DNA of 64,000 nucleotides from Avena insularis (lineage: Eukaryota; Streptophyta; Magnoliopsida; Poales; Poaceae), in the NCBI GenBank assembly GCA_023614405.1, contig CM042687.1, positions 235,192,292 to 235,256,291 of the forward strand, in the 5' to 3' direction. A program made the translations under genes and the position numbers. Positions within the stretch are counted from its first letter, which is position 1. Every line of letters starts with the position of its first letter. Shown here piece after piece: positions 1-10,917 of the stretch. The notes beneath the pieces are model-generated. The model made no database searches and had not been told where the DNA came from. It saw only the letters and a list, made by a program, of their open reading frames with translations.

Positions 1-989
1 TTTTTTTGATACATACTCAATTTACCAAGTTTGGTAGTTTTCCTTGCAACTATGTCACATAATAAGACACCACACGAAGAATTTGCGTTGATCGGACCGG
101 AGATGCACCCAGATCTGGTGTGGCGATCTCCGGAGATGCGTCCATCAAGAGCGTGTAGAGGGCGGCGCTGATGGCACTCCCGCCGGAGGCCCCCTACTTC
201 ACCGCAACACCATCAGCGACTCCGTCGACTTCCAGTTGTCCGTGTGGGCCAACATCGGGATCTTCAGCCTCGACTTCCAGTCCGACTCCCATGACCTGCA
301 GGTCCTGACTGAAGGTATCGTCTTCTAGCAAATAGGCTGTTGACTTACAATATGACTGCTGCCATCAATCTCTACTAGTAATAGCCATATTCCTATGATA
401 GTCAATTTTCTTCAGAAATAGGCGTCTGGATGAATTATTTTGTTGGGCATTCTTAGATGATTTATCTTCAGCTGTATAGCTTTGTAGTATCCACAACATC
501 AAGTTACTTTCCTTAGATTAAAGGATGCACTATCTTTGAATAGCTTTGTAGTATCCACAACTTTGTAGCTTTGAATAGCTTTGTAGTATCCACAGCTGAA
601 TAGTTTTGAATAGCTTTGTAGTATCCACAGCTGAATAGTTTACCTAAAGGATGCACTATCTTTGATTACTTTCCTTAGATGCCTATTCATGTGCAACTTC
701 TCAAGTTACTACAGCACGTCTGACATGCTGTTTTTCTGAACCTTTGTCATAGATCTTCAGAATTTCATGATTATGCTATCTGCCTAGTTTTAAGATAATG
801 CACCATCCATTGTATATGCAGTTGAATTAGATGGGCTTGGATGCTGTGGTAGATATTGTATTTGCAATGATGTAGCATAATTGTGTCTCTGGAGTTCTAA
901 TGTTGAATACTCATAAAGACAAAGAATCGCCTCACCACATGCATAATTGTGCCTCACCCCATGTTTGTTCCACAAGAAGGGCCAACAAA
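1..989. other. Left flank, no gene recognised
   Basis: No protein family is recognisable. A GC-rich block at about 100-330 can be read as a short exon-like open stretch, but it has no clear start and I do not recognise the peptide. The rest is AT-rich and holds a degenerate short repeat described separately. This stretch lies to the left of the Helitron-like element and may be the interior of CACTA-1, whose right end is at 9502. No matching left CACTA end is visible, so that is inference. Confidence 0.4.
477..640 (+). repeat. Short imperfect direct repeats
   Basis: The core TAGCTTTGTAGTATCCAC occurs four times, starting near 477, 541, 576 and 611. The last two copies also share the following bases CAGCTGAATAGT. 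The phrase AAGGATGCACTATCTTTGA flanks the array on both sides (about 531 and 656). The pattern fits local slippage or unequal duplication in noncoding DNA. No function is evident. Confidence 0.75.
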
Positions 990-3379
990 TCTCTACTATC
1001 TAACAAAAGAGGAAGCGGTTCCGTTTTCTGTCAGATGCACTACGTCGTTTTCCGTCGTCGAGTGATCAATCCTCCCGCTCCCTCTCGTGCTTTAACTCTC
1101 CAGCGGGATAACCGGAAACTGCAAAAGGAAACTTTGAAAAATTAGGACGCAATCCCCGTTTCTCCTTTTAACTCTCTAAGCAAAATTTCTGGAAACAATT
1201 CCTCACCCTTTTTTTAATTCCCGAGCTGACGGTTAACTCCTGATCTAACAATCTGAAAACAACGCCCATCTCCTCTTCCCACCTGACCGGGGTGCTCAAC
1301 GAGGTCCCGTCTAGGCGCTGCTCTCTGCCAGCGGCGTGGCCGCCGTACGAATGGCAGCTCCTGAGACAGTGCGAGTTCAAGGGTATACGGAGCGGCGTCC
1401 CTACGTATCATGGCTTCCAGTTTAATCAAACTACGTATTGCTGAACAACGGAAACGAGGCAGTGCATCTGCTCCCTACTCATCATTCATTCCACGGTAGT
1501 GTCACTATTCTCTGATTCCTTGATGTCCATGATTGAGAGGTAATCCATCTAACATGATTGAGAGGTCGCCAAGGTATCATTGGGGATCTTGATGTCCAAG
1601 CTGCCGCGGCGGAGGTCCAGGACAAAGCCATGGGTTAATCCGACATCCTTCGCCGAGATCTAGCTGCCTCATGTGCAGGAGATGACGAGGCAACCCGAGG
1701 TAACACAACTCAAATCACTCAATCCACCTGCCTTATGATCACTTGATCGACGGACAATTTCCACTGATACGTACATGCTCGATTCAACTATCTCATCAAT
1801 GACAAATGCAGGATTAGAGGCAACGCGGACAGTCGAGGAGCCGGGCAGGGTATGGATCATAGGAGATGGTAATTTCCCTTGTTCTTTCATCATCTTCTAC
1901 GCGAGATTTCATTTCTTTTATTATTCGGACTTCTCATGTTTCTCTTCACAAAGTATTATGACACTGACCTATATTGTTTTGTTCTGTTCTTTAGGTCGTA
2001 TGCAGGTTCCTTGCATGTGGCAAAGGGTTCCTTACAAGTGGTAAACCATTGTCGGATATCAAGATTATAGTGGGAGTGGTCAGATGATGTCCTGTTATTT
2101 GGTCTGTCCACTTATATAGACGTGGATAAGAGGTTTAGCAATCTAAGCCACTTCCTATGACCGCCAGAAAACTTTTAAATTTTGTTCAATTAAATGGCCT
2201 TGTTTAGTATACCTTTGGAGAAAGTAATGTGTAGAAATCGATATTATAAATTTTCAAATTGGGGCCTGAGATAAAATGCAGTGGCTGTATCTCAAGGAGC
2301 ACTCTACACTGATCCACTGTTCATTTGGACATGTGTAGTTGACTAAGTTTCTCCGTTGATTTCTTTGGCTTGGGTTCTCTGTGATTTATGATGTACATCT
2401 TTGTTTTTGTGTAGGAGTGTCATCAAAATATTGGAAATATTGATAGGACTAGATAATGCAAAGTCCATCTGTTGAATACGTTTATCGACTGTGTATTGTC
2501 TGCTTGTAAAATCAAAGATGATACTTTATGCCTAACAAGATATCAGAGCTCATTTCTGAAAGGTTAGTGGATTATTGTGCGGTGGAGGTATCGTTCTAGA
2601 GGTGAACGTCTATAAAAATTTTGAAGATCAAAGTGAAGGTAGACAGGCTGCTATTCGCTCGCTGGTTGCCAGGTGCTGATGGATGCCACAACCAACCTTC
2701 TCGTCAAGAATTTTCCCAATTAGGATAGGTTGGTTCTTCTTTTTAATTTATTGCCTATCATTTTCTAAAAAGTTAACATACCAATCTACATCAAGCCCAA
2801 TACTAATTAGATCAGGAGGCATCCAAGGTACTCAATTATGAGAGAGTCTATCCAACACGAATGTGAGAACTAGAAAGATATGATCATGATGAAATATATT
2901 GTTCTAGCATGACTTATTCAAGGTGTAATCATTTTTCTAAATATTTGGGTTGTTCACATGAGGTGAAATGTAACGAAGTGATTTAATTCTATTTTTACCT
3001 TGGTACATTTTTTTAATGGACATGTCTAAATGTACTGTTTTGACTTGAATACTTGAATAAGCCATTATGGTGTCTCCCATATCGCAGGGCGCTACTTCAG
3101 AATTGTGAAGTATGCATGTTAGGATTTTGAAGCAGAATTTATGGCGGTTGAAGCAATGGTTATAGTAATAAAACTGAAAAAGAACGAAGCAATAGGTACT
3201 GGAAAATATATTGTGGTTAGGTTTGAAGCGTGCTAAATGTCTTGCTGAAGCACATCGTGGTGTAAGCCATTAGAAGAACCGTTTTGATATGGTTGAATCA
3301 TGAACAAAGTAGTACCAAAGCACTGGTATGGTTGTGTAAAGAACGGATCACATATGTAGATAGATAGGAAGGTAGGAAG

Positions 3380-4061
3380 GATAACTCGCGTCTCTCTCCT
3401 CCCGTGAGAAGAAGAAAGGAGGTGTATAGGGTGAAAACCTTAGAAGCCGTCGCAATCTGCTTCGTCCTCGCCTCTATGACTGGGAATAGACGGGTCCCTG
3501 CCTCCTCTGCTTGCCGCTCTGGCGGCAGGAGGGGACGAGGACCTCGGACCTGCGCCCGACGCTATAAAAGGGTCCCTAAAGTTAGAGTTTGGTCAGCCGA
3601 TATCGATGCGATGGTGTCTATATCGGCGTTGAGCGAGACAAGAGTAAGGTATGCCCGCCTCCTCTTTCACCTCGTCTGCGACAATTTTGCCGCTGGCGTT
3701 GAGGATGGCGGGGGTTCGTCTGGTCACCGCTTTCATGAAGTGGTGGATCTCATCCAGTCTACCTGTGTATCTAGATTTGGTGTTACAAGTTTTAGATCAA
3801 TTTAAGGGTTCAATGGCGACAACTTCAGCTCTAGGGCGATGGTCCTTAGAGGCACACGCATGAAGACTTCTTGACTGCCATCAACGACGTCAATCCGGCT
3901 CCGGTAAGGGAACGATGACAGCGGTGCGTCGGCGGCTCGCTCTGGCGGCAGAAGTGATCGTTAGGTGGTCCAAGAACATCGATGTAATTTTATTATGTTT
4001 AGGAAGCTTTGTACTTCTTGTAAACTCGTGAAATAGATCTAGATCTTTTTCCGCAAAAAAA
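3380..4061 (+). other. Possible poly(A)-ended retroposon fragment
   Basis: A GC-rich block starts near 3380. It contains a short ORF-like stretch (3404-3805) with no recognisable domain and ends in a run of seven A at 4055-4061, after a T-rich 3' tail. The layout resembles a 5'-truncated LINE or SINE-type retroposon in the Helitron interior. No target duplication could be confirmed, so the call is weak. The block could equally be a captured 5' gene fragment. Confidence 0.25.
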
Positions 4062-4395
4062 GTCTGAAGCACATCGAATGTAGTATCTAAGCACTAATGT
4101 GGTACCGAACAGAAGGAAGCATATATGTCGTCCCTTAATAACTTAGTGTAAGGAAGCATGAATCATCGTAATGTTACATGCATTTAGAAACCAAATGGAA
4201 TGTGTGTATCCCGGTCCTGGAAAGGGACAAACACCAACATTGACTAACATGGGACACTGCAGCAGGTTCGTGCGCTCGTGAATCCATCGTCTATGTAAGC
4301 TCCATTGCGGTCCTCTCCCTTGTCAATGTTAAAATATTGATTGATGAAGAAGATTATACTCTCTCTATCCCTCATTGTCCCCGTTTTCGATCGTC

Positions 4396-4471
4396 GCCAC
4401 CGGCATCGCCGCCATCGCGCGCCACCTCGCGCCGCCACCGGCATCGCTGCCATCGCTAGCTACCTCGCCCA
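4396..4471 (+). repeat. 38-bp tandem duplication
   Basis: The phrase GCCACCGGCATCGC begins at 4396 and again at 4434. The following bases are similar, giving two GC-rich units with a 38-bp period. Short ORFs on both strands here simply translate the repeat. Confidence 0.7.
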
Positions 4472-5246
4472 CGACATCCCTACACCAATCAAAGTGAACT
4501 TCACTACCTCCATTGATGACGTGATGGAATATGCTGCCCTTAACCTCTGCATAGGCGCACCATTGCATCTATGTGCGCCCTCTTGGATCCTCCATGGAAG
4601 CAAGTGAGCCCAGTCTTCCCGAAGCTTAGCCACATCCAACGAATTGCCACGGCTACCAGCACTCAGGAAGGCACCCGCGTCACTTCCATGCGGCAAAACA
4701 ACATCATGTGTCGGTGCAAGTCATGCTCCACGTAGAGGCTACGCAGAGGATGGAAAGGCAGGGTACGACGCGATGGACTAAGAAGGAATAGGGAGTTGGA
4801 CGAGCGGCACAAGAGATGCAATTTGGGGATGAAGTCAAACACAACATTACTAACAGGGAGATTTTGAGGAGTGAGATTTTGGAGATTATTAAGGGGGAGC
4901 CATGCATGGATGACATGCTGTTTTTCTAGAGAGAAACAGATTGTCTATGGGTTGTGAGATGGAACAGAGATGAACATGATCAATTTGTCCGATATTTGTT
5001 TGTTATCGCACTACAATAGGAAGTGTTTACCATATCGCAGCCCAAGTATGATGTTCATGTAGCACATGAACAATTCGGATCTAAAGGCAGCCCGTTAATT
5101 AGCTTCCAAATATAATTGCGGCAAGGGTTTAAGAAATATGTATTCTCTACTTCCAGATCAGTTCTCAGTCTGACAACGTGTTATGGGTCCTCTATATTGA
5201 AGTGAATGAGCACGTTGGTTCAAAAACCATGTCATTAAAAGTGCTA

Positions 5247-5349
5247 CTCCCTCCGACCCATATTAGTTGACTCTAATTTGAATGTATCTATCACAAAAAC
5301 TTGTCTAGATACATCTAAATTGAAGTCAACTAATATGGGTCGGAGGGAG
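5247..5349. mobile_element. Stowaway MITE (Tc1/mariner type)
   Basis: The element begins CTCCCTCCGACCCATATTAG and ends with the inverted complement, TAATATGGGTCGGAGGGAG. TA dinucleotides at 5245-5246 and 5350-5351 form the target duplication. Its length of 103 bp, the CTCCCTCC terminus and the foldback structure are typical of grass Stowaway MITEs. It has no coding capacity and lies inside the Helitron-like element, so it either inserted there later or was carried along. Confidence 0.93.
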
Positions 5350-6546
5350 TATTAGTTTAAAAACCAATAGACACAGATTCTCATCATGTAGTTCCATATT
5401 GTTGAACAAACTTCCGGTGATATTAAATCTTATGTCTTATGAAGTGCGTTGGTCTTCTACCTACCGTTTTAGAGGTTCGATCTTGATTCATAATTTGCAT
5501 GAAAATTGTCAAAAAAAATTGAGTGCAATGGTCAGAGACTACGAAAATGCATCGATGGCTAATATGGTGGCCTAGGCAACGCAATAGGTGTCCGCTAGGA
5601 CAGTTGATTGACGAAGTACCATGTTGTTATTGTCACGTGTGCACTTTCATTATCTCTAAAAATATTGACACGACAACCATGCCGCTATGGAAGTCATTGA
5701 AGATCTAGAAGACAATCTATAATATGGTTGTAAACGTGAAATGTGGTTTCAGTACAACTACTAGGAAAGGAATAGCTCCACCATGGAAACATGGTAGTTG
5801 TCCAAAACAAGGAAGTGTGGAAGAAAGATGTTGTGTTTGTCGCCAATTGGTTGAAAGTAAACGAAATGTTATGGATGAAACTTTTTATTGCTCCATAGCA
5901 ATGCATGGGAAATTTACAAGTTGAACTCTTAGATTTCGGGATATAATTAAAATAAATAAATGAGAGGATATTAGAGTCTCATTTCTGTCTTTTGGATCTT
6001 GCAAAAGTTACTTTGGAAAGTTGCTAGATATTCACAACTCAAATCCAGAGAGGAAAGCACGCTATGATTATTGTTGTCAAAAGTGGGATGGTGATTATTG
6101 CAATCCCTCTGAATGCATGGGCTTTGACCTATGAGAACAATTATGGTCGATTTACTAGAGTTGAAGAAAACATCGGCACGCGGCGGGCGAGTGACATATT
6201 TTAAGAGTAGGGCGACTATGAAGTACAAATTTGGGGGTTGTTAGAGGGAGAAGACTACAAAGCATAATGTCAGTGCATTGGTGAAAGAGGTAAAGTTGAG
6301 CGGTTGGTGGGAAATAAAAAGGGATGTCAAATGCATCATTTTCATGCCTTTGCGGTTCTATGTTTTACGAGAGGGATGGGGAAAGAGATTAGAGACGGGA
6401 AAGCGAGAGAGTTAGTTTGATCAATCCAAACACAAGCTCTTGTGGAAGGCGTCGTCATTGAAAATATCGATTAAAAATGTTTGTGTGTTTGTGTATCATC
6501 CAACTCAATGGAAATATTCATATGTGTTTATATCTGAGACATGAAA

Positions 6547-6575
6547 CCCGTAGCAACGCACGGGCACTTAACTAG
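6547..6575 (+). other. Helitron 3' terminal hairpin and CTAG end
   Basis: CCCGT at 6547-6551 pairs with ACGGG at 6560-6564. Seven bases later comes the terminal CTAG (6572-6575), followed by T. A small GC-rich hairpin a few bases upstream of CTRR is the usual rolling-circle termination signal of Helitrons. Confidence 0.6.
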
Positions 6576-8680
6576 TTATGTTCAAATATTCTAGAAAAGC
6601 ATTGATCATGTTGTGATTATTGCCAAGCTTTGGCTTCATGTACTTTCCCCTGATATAGTAACCAGCGACAATTTTTGTTTAGATCACCTTGATCTGCTCC
6701 TATCATTGTGTGTACAAGAATGCATAATCCTATATTTTCATACTTCGTGTAAGCAATTTAATCCGATGGATACGAGTACTATCTTTTTTTGTTTACATTT
6801 GATATTCAGTTCCGCATCATCACCATAGGAAGGTAACATGATTGGCACTATTATTTCTGTTTGCAGAAAATGCGAGATGGAGGTTGAATTCTACTTCCAT
6901 TCTTCCATAACGGTACAAGCAAATTGAATAGTTACAATTTTATTCATAATGCATATTAAAATAATATTCACTTAAAGACCATTTAATTTTCTTGCGTTAT
7001 TCTTCATGATATTAGTCACACCTTTCCTGTTTGTTAATAGTGAACTCAATCTTAAACTTGCATCTACATATTAACACTGAAAGTACTGTATTAATCACCT
7101 GCTCTGAACCCCGTTGTTTTGTCAAAAAGTATATTGTTCTCTTTTGCATTGTACTACTACTTCCAACTAATGCTTCTTTGTACCATGTTGATTGGGTACC
7201 CACTGGATTAGATAATTCTCACGCATAAAGCGACATATGAGGTGCTTTTTATTTTTTATTTAGTGTACTGATGACAAGATGATTTGTTTTTCTGAATCTT
7301 AATTACTAAGCATCTGACACTGGTTTTTTGTTTTGTCTTCTCTGGCTGATCTGCAACCATCTTACGACAGTACCGATCAATGGCTTCCAGCCCACAAACT
7401 GGGTAGTGACCGAGTTCTACCAGCTTCTTTGCTTTCCTGACATGTACTTCTGGCATGTGTTCTTATAGTTCACATCTAGAAGATGTAGGGACATTTCATA
7501 ATTAGCCCAGGTTTCTATGTAATATGTTCCCATATACTATGCTTGGGTACAATAATGAAGCATGAAAAATGAATGATTTTTATTTATCAACTAATCCAAA
7601 TTATATCTTCATATCATGTCGTCAAATGAACTTTCAAGCTATTCACTATTTTCAAAACATTATTCTTCTTTCTACCATGTAACCTTCGTGGGATTGCTAG
7701 GTGGAATAAAATGTAGGTATTGAGTGTTTTAAATATATGTATGAAACCGCTGCAATCCAGTAGTACATGTATGAACACTGTCTATGTTGATGAACTGGTA
7801 TGTCAATATCCAGTAATGTAAGAGTGATATGTATGAGCACTACTATGTCGATGAATTGTTATGTCATGCTATGTTCTATTAATGTAATGTGCACTATTAA
7901 AGTTTAATCATGTTTCCGAGCGCCTGCCATCTCCCTCGACCTCCACCACCAGGGATCCCCGTGCTATGGATTGCAGTGTGACCTCACCGCTGATGGTAAT
8001 TGCACCTACAATTTCTAATGTTTTGTTCAGGCCAGATCATTGTTTAGTTATATGGTTGGTAGTGGTGCATTTGTGTATTCTTTTTACAAACTTTGTTGAC
8101 TCGAACTTATTCACCATGAATTTAGTTTTGCCTTGACACATAGTATGGGTTCGTATGGTTGCAAGAGATATTTCCTTAGGCATGTTTACTATATTAGATA
8201 GTTCCTTGGGCAGTTTCTGTAACTTGGCATATCTATACTACTTGCTTATCTTGGGTGAACTAATTCACTTCAGGGTGAATGCATGTCTTTCATACATGGT
8301 CATTTGATGATTATATTCATGTTCCGCAAAATAATATTTTTATTATAGTAATTCCTCCTTGCGGTCGCTATTGTTATCCATTTCCTCGTGCTCTAGGATC
8401 AGACTCTTAGCAGCTTGTAGATTTCTGTTTATTTTGTTTCTTGCTGTTCTGTGTAATTGTTAGAATATATTTCTTTCATTCTGAATTGACAGTCGTAACC
8501 ATAATTTCCTCCTTTTTACAGGAGCTAGTGGAGTTGAGGATGGTAGCACCGTTTTGGCAAGAGGTGATCCTAGATGTGCACGAAGTGAGAGTTGATTTTG
8601 TTCAAACTTTGTGTGTTCTGTGGTTGTGTAGCAGATGGTGATGTTGGGGCTGTTTGCTGACAAGTTAATGTAGTGTAATC
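6576..8680. other. AT-rich stretch without recognisable genes
   Basis: No conserved protein, RNA gene or repeat end was recognised. A short GC-rich block at about 7915-8005 could be a relic exon, but its peptide is unfamiliar and it has no clear partners. ORFs here are below about 75 codons and overlap on both strands, as expected by chance. It may be the interior of CACTA-1. Confidence 0.4.
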
Positions 8681-8683
8681 TTG

Positions 8684-8790
8684 GATGTGCAATTGTAATC
8701 TTGGTTGTTTGGTTGTGCATTTGTAATCTTAGCTGTGCATTTGTAATCTTGATATTGTTATCGAATTGTAATTTTGGCTGTGAAATTGTG
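8684..8790 (+). repeat. Degenerate short repeats (TGTGCATTTGTAATCTT)
   Basis: The phrase TGTGCATTTGTAATCTT appears near 8714 and 8734. Weaker copies lie near 8686 (AATTGTAATCTTGG) and 8764 (AATTGTAATTTTGG). They form a loosely periodic noncoding array just upstream of the CACTA-1 terminal region. Confidence 0.55.
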
Positions 8791-8813
8791 AATTTGCTAT
8801 TTGGTGATAAGTT

Positions 8814-9502
8814 CTAAATGTTGTGTATATTCTGGTTATTCAAATTCCTATATATTTGCTTGAAGTTCATACCTGGAGAAAAAGGCTGGAATTTTTTTGG
8901 GCTATCATTCGAGTATTCATTGTGCCATGGCCCATGCGTTATTGGACTGAAAAGGCTATGGCCTAGCCCAACAGATGCAACCAAAATTATAATTAAAATT
9001 GATAAAATCTGGACAGAACTAAATGTATATGGTCTTAAAAAGGCTTTGGCCCAAATTATGTTGATGAAACAATTTAGGAAATTGGTCGTAAGAATGTCAA
9101 GGCCCATAAGAGAAATGAACCCAAAAAAGGACAAGGCCTAGGAAATAAAAGGCTAGAATTATTGTCTCGGACCATATAGACCATCGAGTTGGACCGGGCT
9201 GATTTTAACCTACGACGATCCGATTTCGTCACAATTTTGCCACGTAGGATTGGATCGTCAAAATCTCTATGAGTGTGGTGTGGCCAAACTGTGAGTGACG
9301 ATATTGGATCGTCATAATCTCTATGACGATCCAATATCATCATAGAGGATTATGACGATATTACAAAAAACGTCATTGTGTGCAATTACTGACGCTCAGT
9401 TTTTGACGATCCACTATTCGTCATAAGATCGTCATAATATATCGACAATGACGATTCAGTGAAGAAAATGGAGGGTCATGTATCAACAGATTTCTTGTAG
9501 TG
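8814..9502. mobile_element. CACTA-1, right terminal region
   Basis: The complement of the last bases up to 9502 reads CACTACAAGAAATCTGTTG, which is a standard grass CACTA (En/Spm) terminal inverted repeat. Upstream lie repeated copies of GACGATCC/GGATCGTC motifs in both orientations, as expected for subterminal transposase-binding repeats. A matching plus-strand CACTACAAGAAA end was not found in bases 1-9000, so the left end is probably outside the window. The exact internal start (8814) is arbitrary. The following AGC (9503-9505) would be the 3-bp target duplication. No transposase from this element is visible. Confidence 0.75.
9206..9440. repeat. CACTA-1 subterminal repeats with hairpin
   Basis: Copies of GACGATCC or its complement GGATCGTC occur near 9215, 9252, 9305, 9325 and 9398. 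Two of them form a perfect foldback: 9300-9316 is the exact reverse complement of 9322-9338, with a five-base loop (9317-9321). In the family such subterminal motifs bind the TNPA-type protein. That role is inferred here from position and repetition. Confidence 0.75.
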
Positions 9503-10408
9503 AGCCCGTTGCAGTGGGGCCTCAAGGGAATCTACTAGCAATTAAGGTGATCCTTTTAATAGAGCACCAGAGAAAAGCATTAACACTCGATGAAGAAATG
9601 TGATCCTCATATCATAGCCATCCACTCCGGCTGTCCCAATTTCTGTCACTTCGGGGCCTTTGGATCCGGACAATGATATGTGTACACAACTTGCAGATAA
9701 GATCACAAACAATACTATCATCATGAATCAATAATAAGTTCAGATCTGAGACCATGGCACTCGGGCCCTAGTGATAAGCATTAAGCACAACAAGTTTCAA
9801 CAAAGGCAAATAGCACTAATAGAGATACTAGGCACCATGCCCTAACAATCTTATTCGATTATATGATAGAACTCATCCAATCCCTACCATCCCCATAGCC
9901 TACAGCCGGGGATTACTCACTCATGGATGGTGGAAACATGGATGGTTGATGGAGAGGGGTCGGTGATGATGATGGCGATGATCTTCTCCAAATCCCCGTC
10001 CCACCAGGGTGCTAGAACAGAGTTTCTGGTTCCGAATCGCGGTTTCTGGTGGTGGCGGCATAGCGGAACTCTCTGTGGAAAAACATCGAACCCCCCCTCA
10101 GTTTTTAGGTCAGAATGCAACTTATAGGCGAAGAGGGAGGCCGAGAGGGTGCCCGAGGCGGCCACACCCCTCCCAGGCGCGGCCTAGGCTGGCCTGTGCA
10201 TCCAGGGGTGTGGGACCCTTGTGACCCACCTCTGCCTCGTCTTCTGGCTCCATGAGTCTTCTGGTGAAATAGGATTTTTGGCATATTTTCCAGAATTTTT
10301 CCTCGTAGTTGATTTTTTGCACAAAAACTAGACACCAAGGTAATTATGCTGAAAATAGCCTCAGTATGTGTTAGTTGTATCCAACTCATATAAGTTTAGA
10401 GGAGAAAC
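9503..10408 (-). repeat. LTR-X, part 1 (Gypsy LTR fragment, minus strand)
   Basis: Read on the minus strand, this stretch joins the piece at 32572-32616 across Gypsy-1 and then begins TGATACATCTAAAACGTAT. That is the start style of many Triticeae Gypsy LTRs. The GAAAC at 10404-10408 is the left copy of the Gypsy-1 target duplication. The left border is the CACTA-1 terminus, so the LTR is interrupted or truncated there. ORFs on both strands here (for example 10105-10389) are noncoding LTR shadows. Confidence 0.65.
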
Positions 10409-10875
10409 TGACATGGTTATACCCCACGTGTACACAACATTGGTATACCTGGTCCAGCCCAAGGAAGGCCCACATCAAGGCATGCCCAAGCCCATGATGT
10501 CTTCGGATCCTTGGAGGACAAGTCTAGAGTAGATAGAATTTCAAAGGGTACCAACCCTAATTTGTAACCGACTTGACCTAAGCCCGGGACCTGCCTATCT
10601 ATATAAAGGCCAGGAGGGTACGGCGAGAAGGATCTCTTCCACCATCGCATACGTACCTCACGCCAGATTGCATCTGCGCACCCCTATAACCTTCGGTTCT
10701 GCCGTAATCAAGAGCAGACAAGCAGGAGCAGGGTTTTACCTCCGGGGTCCTGAACCTGGATAAACCTTGTGTCCCGCGTTGCTTGTCTGTTAACCGTTCC
10801 GCGATCTCTAGCATCCCCATCTTCTCCAAAACCCAAGTCCATAACAATGGGTATTGATGAGATCGAACCTCGTCA
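10409..10875 (+). repeat. Gypsy-1 5' LTR
   Basis: It starts TGACATGGTTATACCCCAC and ends CCTCGTCA. The same borders recur at 32078-32566. Compared with the 3' copy, about 35 bp are missing near 10480. Confidence 0.92.
10598..10607 (+). promoter_or_regulatory. Candidate TATA box of the Gypsy-1 5' LTR
   Basis: TCTATATAAAG precedes the putative transcript start in the LTR. In the 3' LTR the same site reads TATACAAAG (near 32293), so only the 5' copy keeps a canonical TATA box. Confidence 0.5.
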
Positions 10876-10894
10876 ATTGGCGCCATCTGTGGGA
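10876..10894 (+). other. Gypsy-1 primer-binding-site region
   Basis: ATTGGCGCCATCTGTGGG follows the 5' LTR directly. TGGCGCC-type sequences in this place are typical of plant Gypsy elements and anneal to a tRNA 3' end. The exact tRNA was not determined. Confidence 0.7.
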
Positions 10895-10917
10895 ACTGGG
10901 ACACTGATTGTGCAATC

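Larger units (their letters stand above)
990..6575 (+). mobile_element. Helitron-like element, non-autonomous
   Basis: The left end reads TCTCTACTATCTAACAAAAG after an A at 989. The right end is CTAG at 6572-6575, followed by T at 6576. Insertion between A and T, a 5' TC and a 3' CTAG with a short hairpin just upstream are the diagnostic Helitron features. There are no terminal inverted repeats and no target duplication, as expected for rolling-circle transposons. I see no Rep/helicase ORF, so it would depend on a partner in trans. The interior contains a Stowaway MITE, a 38-bp duplication and a possible retroposon fragment. An alternative is that two unrelated Helitron ends happen to be paired here. 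Internal captured gene pieces are possible but I cannot name any. Confidence 0.6.

Noticed and set aside
100..330. GC-rich coding-like block as a first exon of a host gene
   Set aside because: No convincing start, no continuation and no family recognised. Kept only as a note in the flank entry.
3404..3805. 133-codon ORF as a host gene
   Set aside because: No recognisable domain. It is arginine- and serine-rich from GC-rich DNA, lies inside the Helitron-like element and is followed by an A-run. A gene call is not supported.
5009..5020. CACTACAATAGG as a possible left end of CACTA-1
   Set aside because: It diverges from the right terminus (CACTACAAGAAATC) after eight bases and has no GACGATCC subterminal repeats beside it.
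8814..9141. Overlapping ORFs of about 107 codons on both strands
   Set aside because: They are mirror readings of low-complexity AT-rich CACTA-1 terminal DNA, with no domain and no homologue elsewhere in the window.
10105..10389. Proline- and arginine-rich ORFs on both strands
   Set aside because: They are translations of the GC-rich part of LTR-X. Similar text occurs in the Gypsy LTR at 37140-37260, as expected for LTR sequence.
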